From Flavobacterium cyclinae (GTDB lineage: Bacteria; Bacteroidota; Bacteroidia; Flavobacteriales; Flavobacteriaceae), in contig NZ_CP089095.1 in assembly GCF_021172145.1 (NCBI RefSeq), positions 1,922,001-1,986,000 of the forward strand: a stretch of 64,000 nucleotides of DNA, given 5' to 3'. Positions 1-8,033 of this stretch are shown piece after piece. A program made the translations under genes and the position numbers. How positions within the stretch are numbered: position 1 is the first letter of the stretch; each line of letters opens with the position of its first letter. A model generated the notes under the pieces. That model was not told the DNA's origin. It saw only the letters and a program-made list of their open reading frames with translations, and made no database searches.

Positions 1-33
1 GAAAAAAAAATAATAATTAATTAAATTGATATC

Positions 34-759
34 ATGAAACATTCATTAAGAATAATTGCGTTATTACTTACTATAACATTTACATCTTGTAATGGCAATT
101 TAAATTTAATTAACGGAATAGAAGGCAGTGGAAATGTAATTACTGAAAAAAGAGAGATTACATCACCTTTTACAAAAATTGCTGTAAGCACTGGAATTGA
201 AGTGATTTTAGAACAAGGTTCAAACACAAATGTTGAAGTTGAAGTTGATGATAATTTAATGCAATATATTGTGACCAAAGTAGAAAACGGAACTTTAATT
301 GTAAAGATTGAGGGTACTATTAACATGATGGAAAGTGCTATTGTACGCATTAAACACAATACGATTGAAGGTTTAGAATCATCTAGTGGCGCAAGTATCA
401 AAACAATTAATAGAATTACTGGAACAAATTTATCCATCAAATCAAGCAGTGGAAGTACTATTAAAGCAGATGTGGAATATGAAAATGTAAATTGTGAATC
501 TTCAAGCGGTAGCGAAATTAAAGTAAGTGGTAAAGCATTAACATTAGAAACAAAATCTTCAAGTGGAAGCGATCTTAATGCTAAAGAACTTGCCGCTAAT
601 GAAATTACATCGCAATCTAGTAGCGGAAGTCATACAACTGTTCAGCCAATTGTAGTATTAAACGCCAAAGCATCTAGCGGAAGTGCTATCAATTATGTAA
701 AAGAACCTAAACAAGTAATTAAAGAAGAATCTTCAGGAGGAAGTGTGAGCTTTAACTAA
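34..759 (+). CDS. GIN-domain (DUF2807) lipoprotein
   Basis: Predicted exported lipoprotein of the 'putative auto-transporter adhesin, head GIN domain' family (DUF2807), common in Bacteroidota; the cellular role is not established. The N-terminus is a short hydrophobic signal ending in a lipobox with Cys about residue 19 (TFTSC). The rest reads as a beta-helix: from about residue 110 onward, seven rungs spaced 15-22 residues apart each carry an SSSGS-like turn, the last being SSGGS. The ATG at 34 directly precedes the signal peptide. A second GIN protein lies 285 bp downstream, so the two may be functionally paired. Family assignment is secure; surface attachment is inferred from the lipobox. 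Confidence 0.9.
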   Translation: MKHSLRIIALLLTITFTSCNGNLNLINGIEGSGNVITEKREITSPFTKIAVSTGIEVILEQGSNTNVEVEVDDNLMQYIVTKVENGTLIVKIEGTINMMESAIVRIKHNTIEGLESSSGASIKTINRITGTNLSIKSSSGSTIKADVEYENVNCESSSGSEIKVSGKALTLETKSSSGSDLNAKELAANEITSQSSSGSHTTVQPIVVLNAKASSGSAINYVKEPKQVIKEESSGGSVSFN

Positions 760-807
760 TTAACAAATAATTAGTATTTAATTAACAGCTTTATTTTAAG
801 CATTTTA

Positions 808-815
808 TAATTTTA
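808..815 (+). promoter_or_regulatory. Weak -7-like element before the 842 small ORF
   Basis: TAATTTTA at 808-815 is one mismatch from the Flavobacterium -7 consensus TAnnTTTG and lies 27 bp before the ATG at 842. I see no matching TTG -33 element. Apart from this, the possible small gene and the hairpin below, the 760-1043 gap is plain AT-rich sequence. Confidence 0.2.
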
Positions 816-841
816 CAATATTAAACTTAAATTCAACTCTC

Positions 842-916
842 ATGATTAAGCTAATAATTCAAGTCGTAGAATTTGTTTTTACCATGATAATAAATTTTAT
901 AGATTCCTTAATATAG
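842..916 (+). CDS. Possible 24-residue amphipathic peptide
   Basis: Short ATG-to-TAG reading frame of 24 codons in the gap between the two GIN genes. The peptide starts MIKLIIQVVEF and is almost entirely hydrophobic, apart from K3, Q7, E10, T14, N18, D21 and S22. Those positions follow a 3-4 residue spacing, so they would form one polar stripe along an alpha helix, as in phenol-soluble modulins, delta-haemolysin and some type I toxins. The stop is followed after 5 nt by a strong intrinsic terminator (922-949), which would fit a short stand-alone transcript. There is no clear ribosome site and only a weak promoter. I do not recognise a family. Translation is inference; the helical pattern is read directly from the sequence. 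Confidence 0.4.
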   Translation: MIKLIIQVVEFVFTMIINFIDSLI

Positions 917-921
917 TATGC

Positions 922-949
922 AAGCATCAGTAAAAGCTGATGCTTTTTT
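922..949 (+). terminator. Intrinsic terminator
   Basis: A 9-bp perfect stem, AAGCATCAG (922-930) pairing with CTGATGCTT (937-945), with a 6-nt loop, followed by a T tract to 949. It lies 163 bp past the first GIN gene but only 5 bp past the small ORF at 842-916, which suggests a short transcript ending here. Confidence 0.8.
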
Positions 950-1016
950 GTTTACTATTATTTCTAAAATCAAAAATTCTAGTATTTAATTTTTATTTTT
1001 TGGAATAAATTTTGTG

Positions 1017-1024
1017 TATGTTTG
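1017..1024 (+). promoter_or_regulatory. -7 promoter element (TAnnTTTG)
   Basis: TATGTTTG at 1017-1024 matches the Flavobacterium -7 consensus, and a TTG lies at 1000-1002, although the 14-bp spacing is short for this promoter class. It overlaps a possible GTG start at 1014, which is why the gene is called from the ATG at 1044. Confidence 0.45.
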
Positions 1025-1043
1025 TGAAATCAAATCTACAAAA

Positions 1044-1880
1044 ATGACAAAAAAAATTTCTTTCCTAATTGCATTTGTAATGCTTACGACTTTTTCTGTT
1101 GCTCAGAAAAAAGAAAAAATAAAAGGCTCTAAAATTGTAACGGTTTCCGTAAAAGAAATCCCTTCTTTTGAAAGTGTAGAAATTAACGACAATTTTGAAG
1201 TTTTCTTAGTGAAATCTGAAAAACCTTCAATAGAAATTGAAGCAGATGACAATCTTCACGAAATTATTAATTACGAAGTTGCAGGCGGAACATTAAGAGT
1301 TACTTCATTAAGAGACGTTTCGGGTGCTAAAAAATTTGCCATTCGAATAAATTATACAAGTGAACTAAATTTGATTACTGCCAAAAACGAAAGTACTATT
1401 CATGCATTAGCCGATTTAGAATTGGAAAATATTACGGTTAAAAATTATGATAGTTCAAAGTCGTTTCTTAATGTAAAATCTGATTATTTTGCCTTAATCT
1501 TAAATGATAAATCAGAAGCTGAAATTAATGTAAAATCAGATAATACTTCTTTAGAACTAAGTAAAAATGCCGAATTAAGAGCATTAATTAATTCGAAGGA
1601 TTTAAAATTAGATATGTATCAGAAAAGTAAAGCAGAAATTGAAGGGAATACCAAAGATGCTAAAATGAGATTAGACAATAATTCTTTACTTACAGCAAAA
1701 AAATTAGTTATTTCAGATTTAGAACTAATAATTGAAAACTATGCTAAATGCTTTATTAATGTTTCGGATAGCCTTTTATTAATGGCTTCTGGCAAAACAG
1801 AAATCGAATTATTAGGAGATTCCAAAATTCAAATTAGTAAGTTTACCAATAATGCAACTTTGTATAAAAAAGAAAAATAA
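1044..1880 (+). CDS. GIN-domain (DUF2807) exported protein
   Basis: Second DUF2807/GIN protein, 278 residues from the chosen start. A classical signal peptide (MTKKISFLIAFVMLTTFSVA) is followed by Q, with no lipobox Cys, so it is predicted to be secreted or periplasmic rather than a lipoprotein. The body has repeated short beta strands in rungs of about 17-20 residues, but the SSSGS turns of the upstream paralogue are replaced by K/E/S-rich turns. The ATG at 1044 was preferred over an in-frame GTG at 1014 because the latter sits before and within a TAnnTTTG promoter element. The gene ends at a bidirectional terminator. Function unknown. Confidence 0.88.
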   Translation: MTKKISFLIAFVMLTTFSVAQKKEKIKGSKIVTVSVKEIPSFESVEINDNFEVFLVKSEKPSIEIEADDNLHEIINYEVAGGTLRVTSLRDVSGAKKFAIRINYTSELNLITAKNESTIHALADLELENITVKNYDSSKSFLNVKSDYFALILNDKSEAEINVKSDNTSLELSKNAELRALINSKDLKLDMYQKSKAEIEGNTKDAKMRLDNNSLLTAKKLVISDLELIIENYAKCFINVSDSLLLMASGKTEIELLGDSKIQISKFTNNATLYKKEK

Positions 1881-1900
1881 TAGTATTCTATAAAAAATAA

Positions 1901-1928
1901 AAAGCTCGATAAATATCGAGCTTTTTTT
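1901..1928. terminator. Bidirectional intrinsic terminator
   Basis: AAAGCTCGAT (1901-1910) pairs with ATCGAGCTTT (1915-1924). A-rich sequence lies on the left and a T tract on the right. It sits between convergent genes: the GIN gene ends at 1880 and the minus-strand membrane protein ends at 1927. Confidence 0.85.
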
Positions 1929-2232
1929 ATGGGTGTTCCTTTTTTATGACATAAGTATAAAACCAAGTAATTGTGAAAGTTGGAATAACATCAACAAAAG
2001 GCAATAATTCTTCTATAAATCCAAAAAATGCAGCTAATTTACCCACGTTTCCTTTATACATAATTAGTAAAAGAATTGCTGAAATGGGTGCCCAAATCAC
2101 ATCGGAAACTTCTGCAAAAACAGGTAAAAGATAAGATAGCATTCCAATAGCATCAAATAATAAACTCAATCCTAACATTTTGAATTTATTTTTTTCAGAA
2201 ATTGAACTTGAAAAAGATTGCTCTTGTTTCAT
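1927..2232 (-). CDS. Small hypothetical membrane protein
   Basis: A 101-residue protein with a polar N-terminus (about 18 residues) and two or three hydrophobic segments: about residues 20-40 (LGLSLLFDAIGMLSYLLPVF), 46-60 (WAPISAILLLIMY) and 80-95. It is predicted to lie in the inner membrane. No catalytic motif is visible and I cannot name a family. It sits 51 bp downstream of folE on the same strand and may share its transcript, without implying a shared function. The ATG at 2232 is the only sensible start. Confidence 0.75.
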   Translation of the reverse strand: MKQEQSFSSSISEKNKFKMLGLSLLFDAIGMLSYLLPVFAEVSDVIWAPISAILLLIMYKGNVGKLAAFFGFIEELLPFVDVIPTFTITWFYTYVIKKEHP

Positions 2233-2283
2233 TTTGTATGATTTAATTTATTAATCATCACACAAAACTAATGCCATTCTTTA

Positions 2284-2952
2284 TTATTCTTTGTGAATCA
2301 TCTTGTAGAAATCGTCACGAAACTCTTTTTGATTAAAAACACCTCCATACTGAAGAGTTGAAGTATAACTAGATTCGTCTTTAATTCCCCTACTCGATAC
2401 ACATAAATGTGTTGCTTCCATCACCACAATAACATTATCTGTTTCTAAAACCGATTTTAACTCGTTAAAGATTTGCATTATCATGCGTTCTTGTACTTGT
2501 GGTCGCTTTGCATAATAATCAACTATTCGATTGAGTTTAGACAATCCAATAACTTTTCCTGAAGAAACATAACCAATATGCGCTTTCCCAACAATTGGCA
2601 AAAAATGATGCTCGCAAGTGGAATTAAAGCTGATATTTGCTTCTACCAACATTTTATCATATTGATAAGAATTATCAAATACTGAAATCTTAGGTTTATT
2701 TGCTGGATTTAATCCAGAAAAAATCTCTTGAACAAACATTTTTGCCACGCGATGTGGTGTTCCTTGCAAACTGTCGTCAGTTAAATCTAATCCTAATTCT
2801 TTCATAATGATTTCAAAATGATGCTCAATAACTTCCATTTTTTCAGCATCAGATTTATCAAAAGCATCAGGACGCAACGGTGTTTCAACCGATGTCATTT
2901 GATGATTATCACCAATTATGTCGAATATCTCTTTTTCAATAGTAGTGTTCAT
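2284..2952 (-). CDS. folE: GTP cyclohydrolase I
   Basis: Converts GTP to 7,8-dihydroneopterin triphosphate, the first step of tetrahydrofolate (and pterin) synthesis, in the cytoplasm. The family's zinc site is present: C113 with the following HH in the STCEHHFLPI motif, and C184 in THLCVSSRG. The GTP-binding core around residues 105-150 (IGLSKLNRIVDYYAKRPQVQE) is intact. At 222 residues it has the usual length. The gene follows msrA by 15 bp on the same strand, so the two may be cotranscribed. Identification is firm. Confidence 0.96.
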   Translation of the reverse strand: MNTTIEKEIFDIIGDNHQMTSVETPLRPDAFDKSDAEKMEVIEHHFEIIMKELGLDLTDDSLQGTPHRVAKMFVQEIFSGLNPANKPKISVFDNSYQYDKMLVEANISFNSTCEHHFLPIVGKAHIGYVSSGKVIGLSKLNRIVDYYAKRPQVQERMIMQIFNELKSVLETDNVIVVMEATHLCVSSRGIKDESSYTSTLQYGGVFNQKEFRDDFYKMIHKE

Positions 2953-2967
2953 AGCAATTTTTCCCTT

Positions 2968-3621
2968 CTATTTTAATTTCGATTTATAATACTTTCTTAG
3001 TTTCTCTAATTTTGGTGCTATCACCATTTGGCAATAACCTTGACTTGAATTTTGATTGTAATAATTTTGATGATACTCCTCTGCAGGATAAAATTTTGTA
3101 GCAGCAGAAACTTTTGTCACAATTTTTTTGTCATACAATTTCTCTTTATCTAACAATTGTATATAATTTTCTGCTTTTAATTTTTGATCTTCTGAATGAT
3201 AAAAAACTTCACTTCTATATTGAGTTCCCACATCAGCACCTTGACGGTTTAAAGTTGTAGGATCATGAGTTCCAAAGAAAACTTCTAACAAATCTTCATA
3301 CGCTACTTCGTTAGGATTAAAAGTGATTTGAATTGCTTCTGCATGACCAGTTTCTCCTGTACAAATTTCTTTGTAGGTAGGATTAATTGTTCTTCCACCT
3401 ATATATCCTGAAACTACACTTTTAACACCTTTTATTTCTAAAAATATTGCTTCGGTACACCAAAAACAGCCTCCAGCAAATGTTGCAACTTCCATACCTT
3501 CTTTTACTTTAATTTTTACAGGTTCCTTTATTTCTTCTTTAACAATAGGTTTTTCTTTAGCCGTACACGAACTAAATATGAAACTTAAAACCAATGATAT
3601 TCCTTTAATTGTATTTCTCAT
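2968..3621 (-). CDS. msrA: Peptide methionine-S-sulfoxide reductase, lipoprotein form
   Basis: Reduces methionine-S-sulfoxide in oxidised proteins. The catalytic GCFWC motif is at residues 51-55 (nucleophile C52), and a resolving Cys lies near the C-terminus at C197 (GYCQMV). The N-terminus (MRNTIKGISLVLSFIFSSC) is a signal with a lipobox Cys at residue 19, so this MsrA is predicted to be exported and lipid-anchored, protecting envelope proteins rather than cytoplasmic ones. Residues 20-42 are a K/E-rich linker. It lies just upstream of folE. The MsrA call is secure; the location is inferred from the signal. Confidence 0.95.
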   Translation of the reverse strand: MRNTIKGISLVLSFIFSSCTAKEKPIVKEEIKEPVKIKVKEGMEVATFAGGCFWCTEAIFLEIKGVKSVVSGYIGGRTINPTYKEICTGETGHAEAIQITFNPNEVAYEDLLEVFFGTHDPTTLNRQGADVGTQYRSEVFYHSEDQKLKAENYIQLLDKEKLYDKKIVTKVSAATKFYPAEEYHQNYYNQNSSQGYCQMVIAPKLEKLRKYYKSKLK

Positions 3622-3773
3622 AAATGAAATTGGTTATTTTGTTTAACAAATTTATAAAAAAATTAAACATAAAACACTTTTTAACGTAACTTTATTATTT
3701 TAAACTAATAATTGGGTTACAATAGTTTTTTAAATCGGTAAAAATCTTTGTTAATTTGTAAAAATGTTCCAAA

Positions 3774-4436
3774 ATGATAACGGCTAAAAATCTTCATAAA
3801 TATTACGATACGCTTCATGTTTTAAAAGGCGTCGATTTAAACATAAAAAAGGGCGAAATTGTTTCAATTGTAGGAGCATCTGGTGCAGGAAAAACAACGT
3901 TGCTTCAAATTTTAGGTACTTTGGATGTTCCCACAAAACAAAATGATACTTCGTTAGAAATTAATGAAACTTCCATTTTAAATTTAAAAGACAAGGAACT
4001 ATCAAAATTTAGAAATTTAAATTTGGGCTTTATTTTTCAATTTCATCAATTACTGCCTGAATTTACAGCTTTAGAAAATGTTTGTATCCCCGGATTTATT
4101 GCCAATAGAGATAAAAAAGAAGTAGAAACGGAAGCAAAAAAACTCCTATCCTACTTAGGTTTATCAGAAAGAACACATCATAAACCAAGCGAACTCTCGG
4201 GTGGCGAACAACAACGTGTAGCGGTTGCTAGGGCATTAATTAATAATCCAGCTGTTATTTTTGCTGATGAACCTTCTGGGAATTTAGACACACAATCGGC
4301 TAAAATGTTACACGAATTGTTTTTTAAGCTTCGAGAAGAATTTAATCAAACTTTTGTTATTGTAACTCATAATGAAGAACTAGCGAATATGGCAGATAGA
4401 AAATTAGTAATGAAAGATGGATTAATAATTGAATAA
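3774..4436 (+). CDS. lolD: ABC transporter ATPase, LolD-like
   Basis: ATP-binding subunit of the MacB/LolD class, which powers lipoprotein release from the inner membrane or related extrusion. Walker [10 protein letters not shown] is at residues 34-42, the signature LSGGEQQ at 141-147 and Walker B VIFADEP at 161-167, followed by GNLD and the switch His in VTHNE near residue 200. At 220 residues it has the family length. No LolC/E-type permease is adjacent; the next gene overlaps its stop by one base (TAATG) and is a large membrane protein of another type. The substrate is therefore inferred from sequence class only. Confidence 0.85.
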   Translation: MITAKNLHKYYDTLHVLKGVDLNIKKGEIVSIVGASGAGKTTLLQILGTLDVPTKQNDTSLEINETSILNLKDKELSKFRNLNLGFIFQFHQLLPEFTALENVCIPGFIANRDKKEVETEAKKLLSYLGLSERTHHKPSELSGGEQQRVAVARALINNPAVIFADEPSGNLDTQSAKMLHELFFKLREEFNQTFVIVTHNEELANMADRKLVMKDGLIIE

Positions 4437-6049
4437 TGATAACAATATTAGTTAGTTGGCTCCTATTAATACTTATGTTTTCCATTCCAGGAATCGTAAT
4501 TAAAGAGCAATTCAAACTATCTAATAACAAAGCTTTTATCCTATTCTACGGAATTATTTTTCAAACAGTATTTACTGGAGTTTTTGCCTTTTTTCATGCT
4601 ATTAATGAAATCTATTTCATTGTTAATAGTTTTCTAATTTTGATTTTAAGTTATTTCTATAGAAACAGAATAAAAGATTTTTTTATTTCATTTTTTAAAG
4701 AATTTAGTAATAAAACTAAATTTTTATTTTTATTCTATGTCATTATTATTGCACTAAAATCGGCTCAATCTCCTAGTATTTTTGACAACGAAACATATTA
4801 TATTCAAACTATTAAATGGTTAAATGAATTTGGCTTTGTAAAAGGACTTTCAAATATACATCCTTTTCTTGCACAATGTTCTTTTTGGCATGTATTACAA
4901 AGTGGCTGTAATTTTTCATTCATAACATCTGCTTTAAATGATATAAATGGTTTACTACTTTTAATAGGGATTTATTACTTTGTTGAAAAAAGCAATCAAA
5001 ATTCAAATCTGTTTATCAGCATAAACAGTTTATTTCTAATAATTTACTTTCAATTTATTGATGCACCTTCACCAGATTTACCGATTTTAGTTTTCTTGAG
5101 TATCCTTTTTTATGAATTTACATTTGAGAAATTAAATAATGCAAAAATCAAAACCTTGCTTTTATTTATTGTGTACCTCCTATTCATAAAATTAACCACT
5201 CTTCCGTTCCTATTACTTGCCATTTATTTAGTTATAAAAGATAAAAAAACAATTTCATTTTTTTTTCTAATTTGTTTAGGATTTGGAATCCTTTGGATAC
5301 TTAAAAATAGTATTATCACAGGTTATCCCCTATTTCCATTATCCATTTTTGATTGGAATTTAGATTGGAAATTACCTGTAGAAAGCATGGATTACATGTA
5401 TAAAAACATCATCAATTTAGGTTATGCAGATCAAGCAACACTAGGTAAAGATTACAGTATTTTTGAAAAATTAAATTATTGGTTTCAACTAAAAGGTATC
5501 AATAGGATATTTAACTTAGGTATCATTTTTCTATTACTGCTAACTCCATTTACAAAATTTTACAAGACTACTTCAAACTTTAAAACCTTATATATTATAC
5601 TAGTAATTCATTTTACTTTTTTACTTTTAAATTCTCCACAATATCGATTTTTCTTACCAACTTTTATCCTATTAGGCAGCGTTCTCATTTATGAAATACA
5701 TCGTATTTTTTCAAATCAAATAGCTAATTTTCTATTAGTTTTTTCCGGAATATTATTAATTTTTTCTTTATTCATGGATATAAAAGAACCATCAAAAAGC
5801 ACTTTATTTAATTATAGCCAAATTGTTCAACCCGAATCCAATTCGAAATATAACACCGTGAATTTTCAAGAAATTGAGATAGGAAACCTTAAAATAAATA
5901 GTCCGTTTTTACCGAATTTATACGAAACTGCAAATGGTAATTTGCCATGTGTAAATCAAAAATTATTAGATTTTTATTCTTTTTATCCGCAACTCAGAAC
6001 TTCCTCAATGGAAGATGGTTTTTACAGTAAAAAAATAAAAGATGAATAA
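4436..6049 (+). CDS. Large polytopic membrane protein (LIC_10190 / GT-C-like)
   Basis: A 537-residue, very hydrophobic protein with about 11-13 predicted transmembrane segments and a soluble tail of about 75 residues. After the third segment comes a conserved-looking outer loop around residues 115-150 (DNETYYIQTIKWLNEFG, then KGLSNIHPFLAQ). From memory this resembles the LIC_10190 family and the acidic first loop of GT-C glycosyltransferases that use lipid-linked sugars. Enzymatic activity is not demonstrated. The start overlaps the lolD-like stop, and the end overlaps the next gene by 8 bp, so all three are probably cotranscribed. Confidence 0.8.
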   Translation: MITILVSWLLLILMFSIPGIVIKEQFKLSNNKAFILFYGIIFQTVFTGVFAFFHAINEIYFIVNSFLILILSYFYRNRIKDFFISFFKEFSNKTKFLFLFYVIIIALKSAQSPSIFDNETYYIQTIKWLNEFGFVKGLSNIHPFLAQCSFWHVLQSGCNFSFITSALNDINGLLLLIGIYYFVEKSNQNSNLFISINSLFLIIYFQFIDAPSPDLPILVFLSILFYEFTFEKLNNAKIKTLLLFIVYLLFIKLTTLPFLLLAIYLVIKDKKTISFFFLICLGFGILWILKNSIITGYPLFPLSIFDWNLDWKLPVESMDYMYKNIINLGYADQATLGKDYSIFEKLNYWFQLKGINRIFNLGIIFLLLLTPFTKFYKTTSNFKTLYIILVIHFTFLLLNSPQYRFFLPTFILLGSVLIYEIHRIFSNQIANFLLVFSGILLIFSLFMDIKEPSKSTLFNYSQIVQPESNSKYNTVNFQEIEIGNLKINSPFLPNLYETANGNLPCVNQKLLDFYSFYPQLRTSSMEDGFYSKKIKDE

Positions 6050-6800
6050 AATTGAATTAAAAGAATTTCTTGACGAAAAGGTAGAATTGTATAATAATAA
6101 GACCTTTATTGAAAGTGATCCTATTCAAATTCCGCATTTGTATTCATTAAAAGAAGATATAGAAATTGCTGGATTTTTAACGGCCACTATTGCATGGGGA
6201 AATCGCAAAATGATCATAAATAATGCAAAAAAGATGGTGGAATTAATGGGGAATTCGCCTTATGATTTTGTTATTCATCATTCTGAATCCGATTTAAAAC
6301 CACTTGAAAAATTTGTACATCGGACTTTTAATGGAACTGATTTTATAAGTTTCATTAGAAGTTTACAACACATTTATCAATCTCATAACGGCTTAGAAGC
6401 GGTATTTTCGAAAGAAAATCCTAATTTGCAACAATCTATATCGGAATTCAAATCTTTATTTTTTGAAATCCCACACGAAATACGAACAGAAAAGCACATT
6501 TCAGACCCATTAAATGGTTCGGCAGCAAAACGTATCAACATGTATTTAAGATGGATGGTCCGTAATGATAATAAAGGAGTAGATTTTGGAATATGGAATT
6601 CAATTACTCCGGCAGCACTTTCTTGTCCGTTAGATGTGCATTCTGGTAATGTGGCACGAAAATTAGGACTATTAACACGTAATCAAAATGATGCTAAAGC
6701 GTTAGCAGAACTAGATAAAACTTTAAGAGAATTAGACCCAAATGATCCCGTTAAATATGATTTTGCCTTATTTGGATTAGGCGTTTTTGAAGGATTTTAA
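6042..6800 (+). CDS. TIGR02757 (DUF2400) family protein
   Basis: A 252-residue soluble protein of the TIGR02757/DUF2400 family, typical of Bacteroidota and of unknown biochemical function. Recognisable features are the N-terminal DP-IPH segment near residue 28, the IAWGNRKMIINNAKKM helix near residues 50-65, and the C-terminal region with LDVHSGNVARKLGLL near 195-210 and DPVKYDFALFGLGV at the end. An HhH-like, DNA-glycosylase-related fold has been proposed for such proteins, but I cannot confirm it here. Its first 8 bp overlap the upstream membrane-protein gene. Confidence 0.85.
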   Translation: MNKIELKEFLDEKVELYNNKTFIESDPIQIPHLYSLKEDIEIAGFLTATIAWGNRKMIINNAKKMVELMGNSPYDFVIHHSESDLKPLEKFVHRTFNGTDFISFIRSLQHIYQSHNGLEAVFSKENPNLQQSISEFKSLFFEIPHEIRTEKHISDPLNGSAAKRINMYLRWMVRNDNKGVDFGIWNSITPAALSCPLDVHSGNVARKLGLLTRNQNDAKALAELDKTLRELDPNDPVKYDFALFGLGVFEGF

Positions 6801-6812
6801 AAAAACACTATT

Positions 6813-7385
6813 ATGCATTCCGATTTTATTATTGATCAAAACTTTACTGACATCACTTTTTTAGAAAATGATATCAAATACAAAGAATATGAAAATTGTA
6901 CTTTTACTAATTGTGATTTTACCACATGTTTCTTTGTAGCGGTGGCATTTATCGATTGTAACTTTATTAATTGCAATTTTAAAGGCACAAAAATCAATCA
7001 TGTTTCTTTGCGCGGTGTTTGGTTTACCAAATGTGATTTTACTTCCGTTAATTTTGCAATGACAGATCAAATTTTATATGAGTTTCATTTTAAAGACACC
7101 TTACTGGATTATGCTCAATTTTATAGATTAAAACTCAAAAAAATGCAATTTATAAATTGTAGCATGATTGCAGTTGACTTTATGGAAAGCGACTTAACCG
7201 AAGCTTTATTTGACAACTGCAATTTAAGACATGCCGTTTTTATTGGTACAACAGCTAATAAAACTGATTTTGCAACAAGCTATGATTTTATAATTGATCC
7301 CGAAAAAAACAAATTAAAACGTGCTATATTTTCCAAAGATAATATTGCGGGATTGCTGAATAAATATGATTTGGTAATCAAATAA
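6813..7385 (+). CDS. Pentapeptide-repeat protein
   Basis: A 190-residue protein made of pentapeptide repeats with the A(D/N)LxX-like pattern: repeated F/L residues every five positions with N-C-D/N-F turns (for example ENCTFTNCDFTTC and FINCNFKGTK). The family folds into a right-handed quadrilateral beta-helix. Members include the Qnr proteins that protect gyrase from quinolones, but most chromosomal ones have no known role. The repeats run from about residue 15 to 165, with an interruption at about 85-110. It lies 12 bp after the TIGR02757 gene and converges on the carbonic anhydrase gene with a 1-bp gap. Resistance should not be assumed. Confidence 0.85.
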   Translation: MHSDFIIDQNFTDITFLENDIKYKEYENCTFTNCDFTTCFFVAVAFIDCNFINCNFKGTKINHVSLRGVWFTKCDFTSVNFAMTDQILYEFHFKDTLLDYAQFYRLKLKKMQFINCSMIAVDFMESDLTEALFDNCNLRHAVFIGTTANKTDFATSYDFIIDPEKNKLKRAIFSKDNIAGLLNKYDLVIK

Positions 7386-7386
7386 A

Positions 7387-8022
7387 TTAAAATTTTAATT
7401 GATAAACTTGATCTAAATCTTTGTCACAACTAAAGTTCAAACCTAAATCGGTTACATAACCTGAATTTAATCCGTAAACCCAACCATGAATCGATAATTC
7501 TTGGCCGTTGTTCCATGCATTTTGAACAATAGATGTTTTGGCTAAATCCAATACTTGTTCTTTAACATTTACTTCAACAAATTTATTAAATCGCTCGTTT
7601 TCATCTTGTATTGAATTTAATTCATGTTGGTGAAAACGATATACATCTTTAATATGACGAATCCAGTTATCAATAATTCCAATCGAATTATTCTCCATAG
7701 CGGCTTTAATTCCACCACAACCATAATGTCCGCAAACAATAACATGTTTAACTTTTAACGCATTTACAGCATAATCTAGTACGCTTAGCATATTCATATC
7801 TGAATGCACTACCATATTTGCAATATTTCGATGAACAAATACCTCACCAGGTTCTGCACCAATTATTTCATTTGCTGGTACTCTACTGTCTGAACAACCT
7901 ATCCATAATAATGGTGGACGTTGACCTTCAGCTAAATTGTTAAAATATTCTGGATTTAAAGCCAACTTGTTTTCAACCCATTTTTTATTGTTTTCTAATA
8001 TTTTTTTATAAAAATCACTCAT
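7387..8022 (-). CDS. can: Beta-class carbonic anhydrase
   Basis: Interconverts CO2 and bicarbonate in the cytoplasm. The zinc ligands and dyad are visible: C43 and D45 in CSDSRVPANE, then H99 and C102 in HYGCGG. At 211 residues the length is normal. The gene lies 11 bp downstream of the SulP transporter gene and is very likely cotranscribed. A SulP transporter beside a beta-carbonic anhydrase is a recurrent arrangement interpreted as bicarbonate uptake coupled to interconversion. The enzyme call is secure; coupling to the transporter is inference from context. Confidence 0.95.
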   Translation of the reverse strand: MSDFYKKILENNKKWVENKLALNPEYFNNLAEGQRPPLLWIGCSDSRVPANEIIGAEPGEVFVHRNIANMVVHSDMNMLSVLDYAVNALKVKHVIVCGHYGCGGIKAAMENNSIGIIDNWIRHIKDVYRFHQHELNSIQDENERFNKFVEVNVKEQVLDLAKTSIVQNAWNNGQELSIHGWVYGLNSGYVTDLGLNFSCDKDLDQVYQLKF

Positions 8023-8033
8023 ATTTTTTTTAT

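Noticed and set aside
21..440. Minus-strand open frame of 139 codons opposite the first GIN gene
   Set aside because: It is antisense to a well supported gene with signal peptide and repeats, has no recognisable domain, and reads like the complement of low-complexity codons.
760..1043. tRNA or other structured RNA gene in the largest intergenic gap
   Set aside because: No cloverleaf, T-loop (GTTCRA) or CCA end is visible. Only the small ORF, a terminator and a promoter element were found there.
6813..7385. Quinolone-resistance protein of the Qnr type
   Set aside because: The protein has pentapeptide repeats, but no Qnr-specific loops can be recognised by eye and most pentapeptide proteins are unrelated to resistance.
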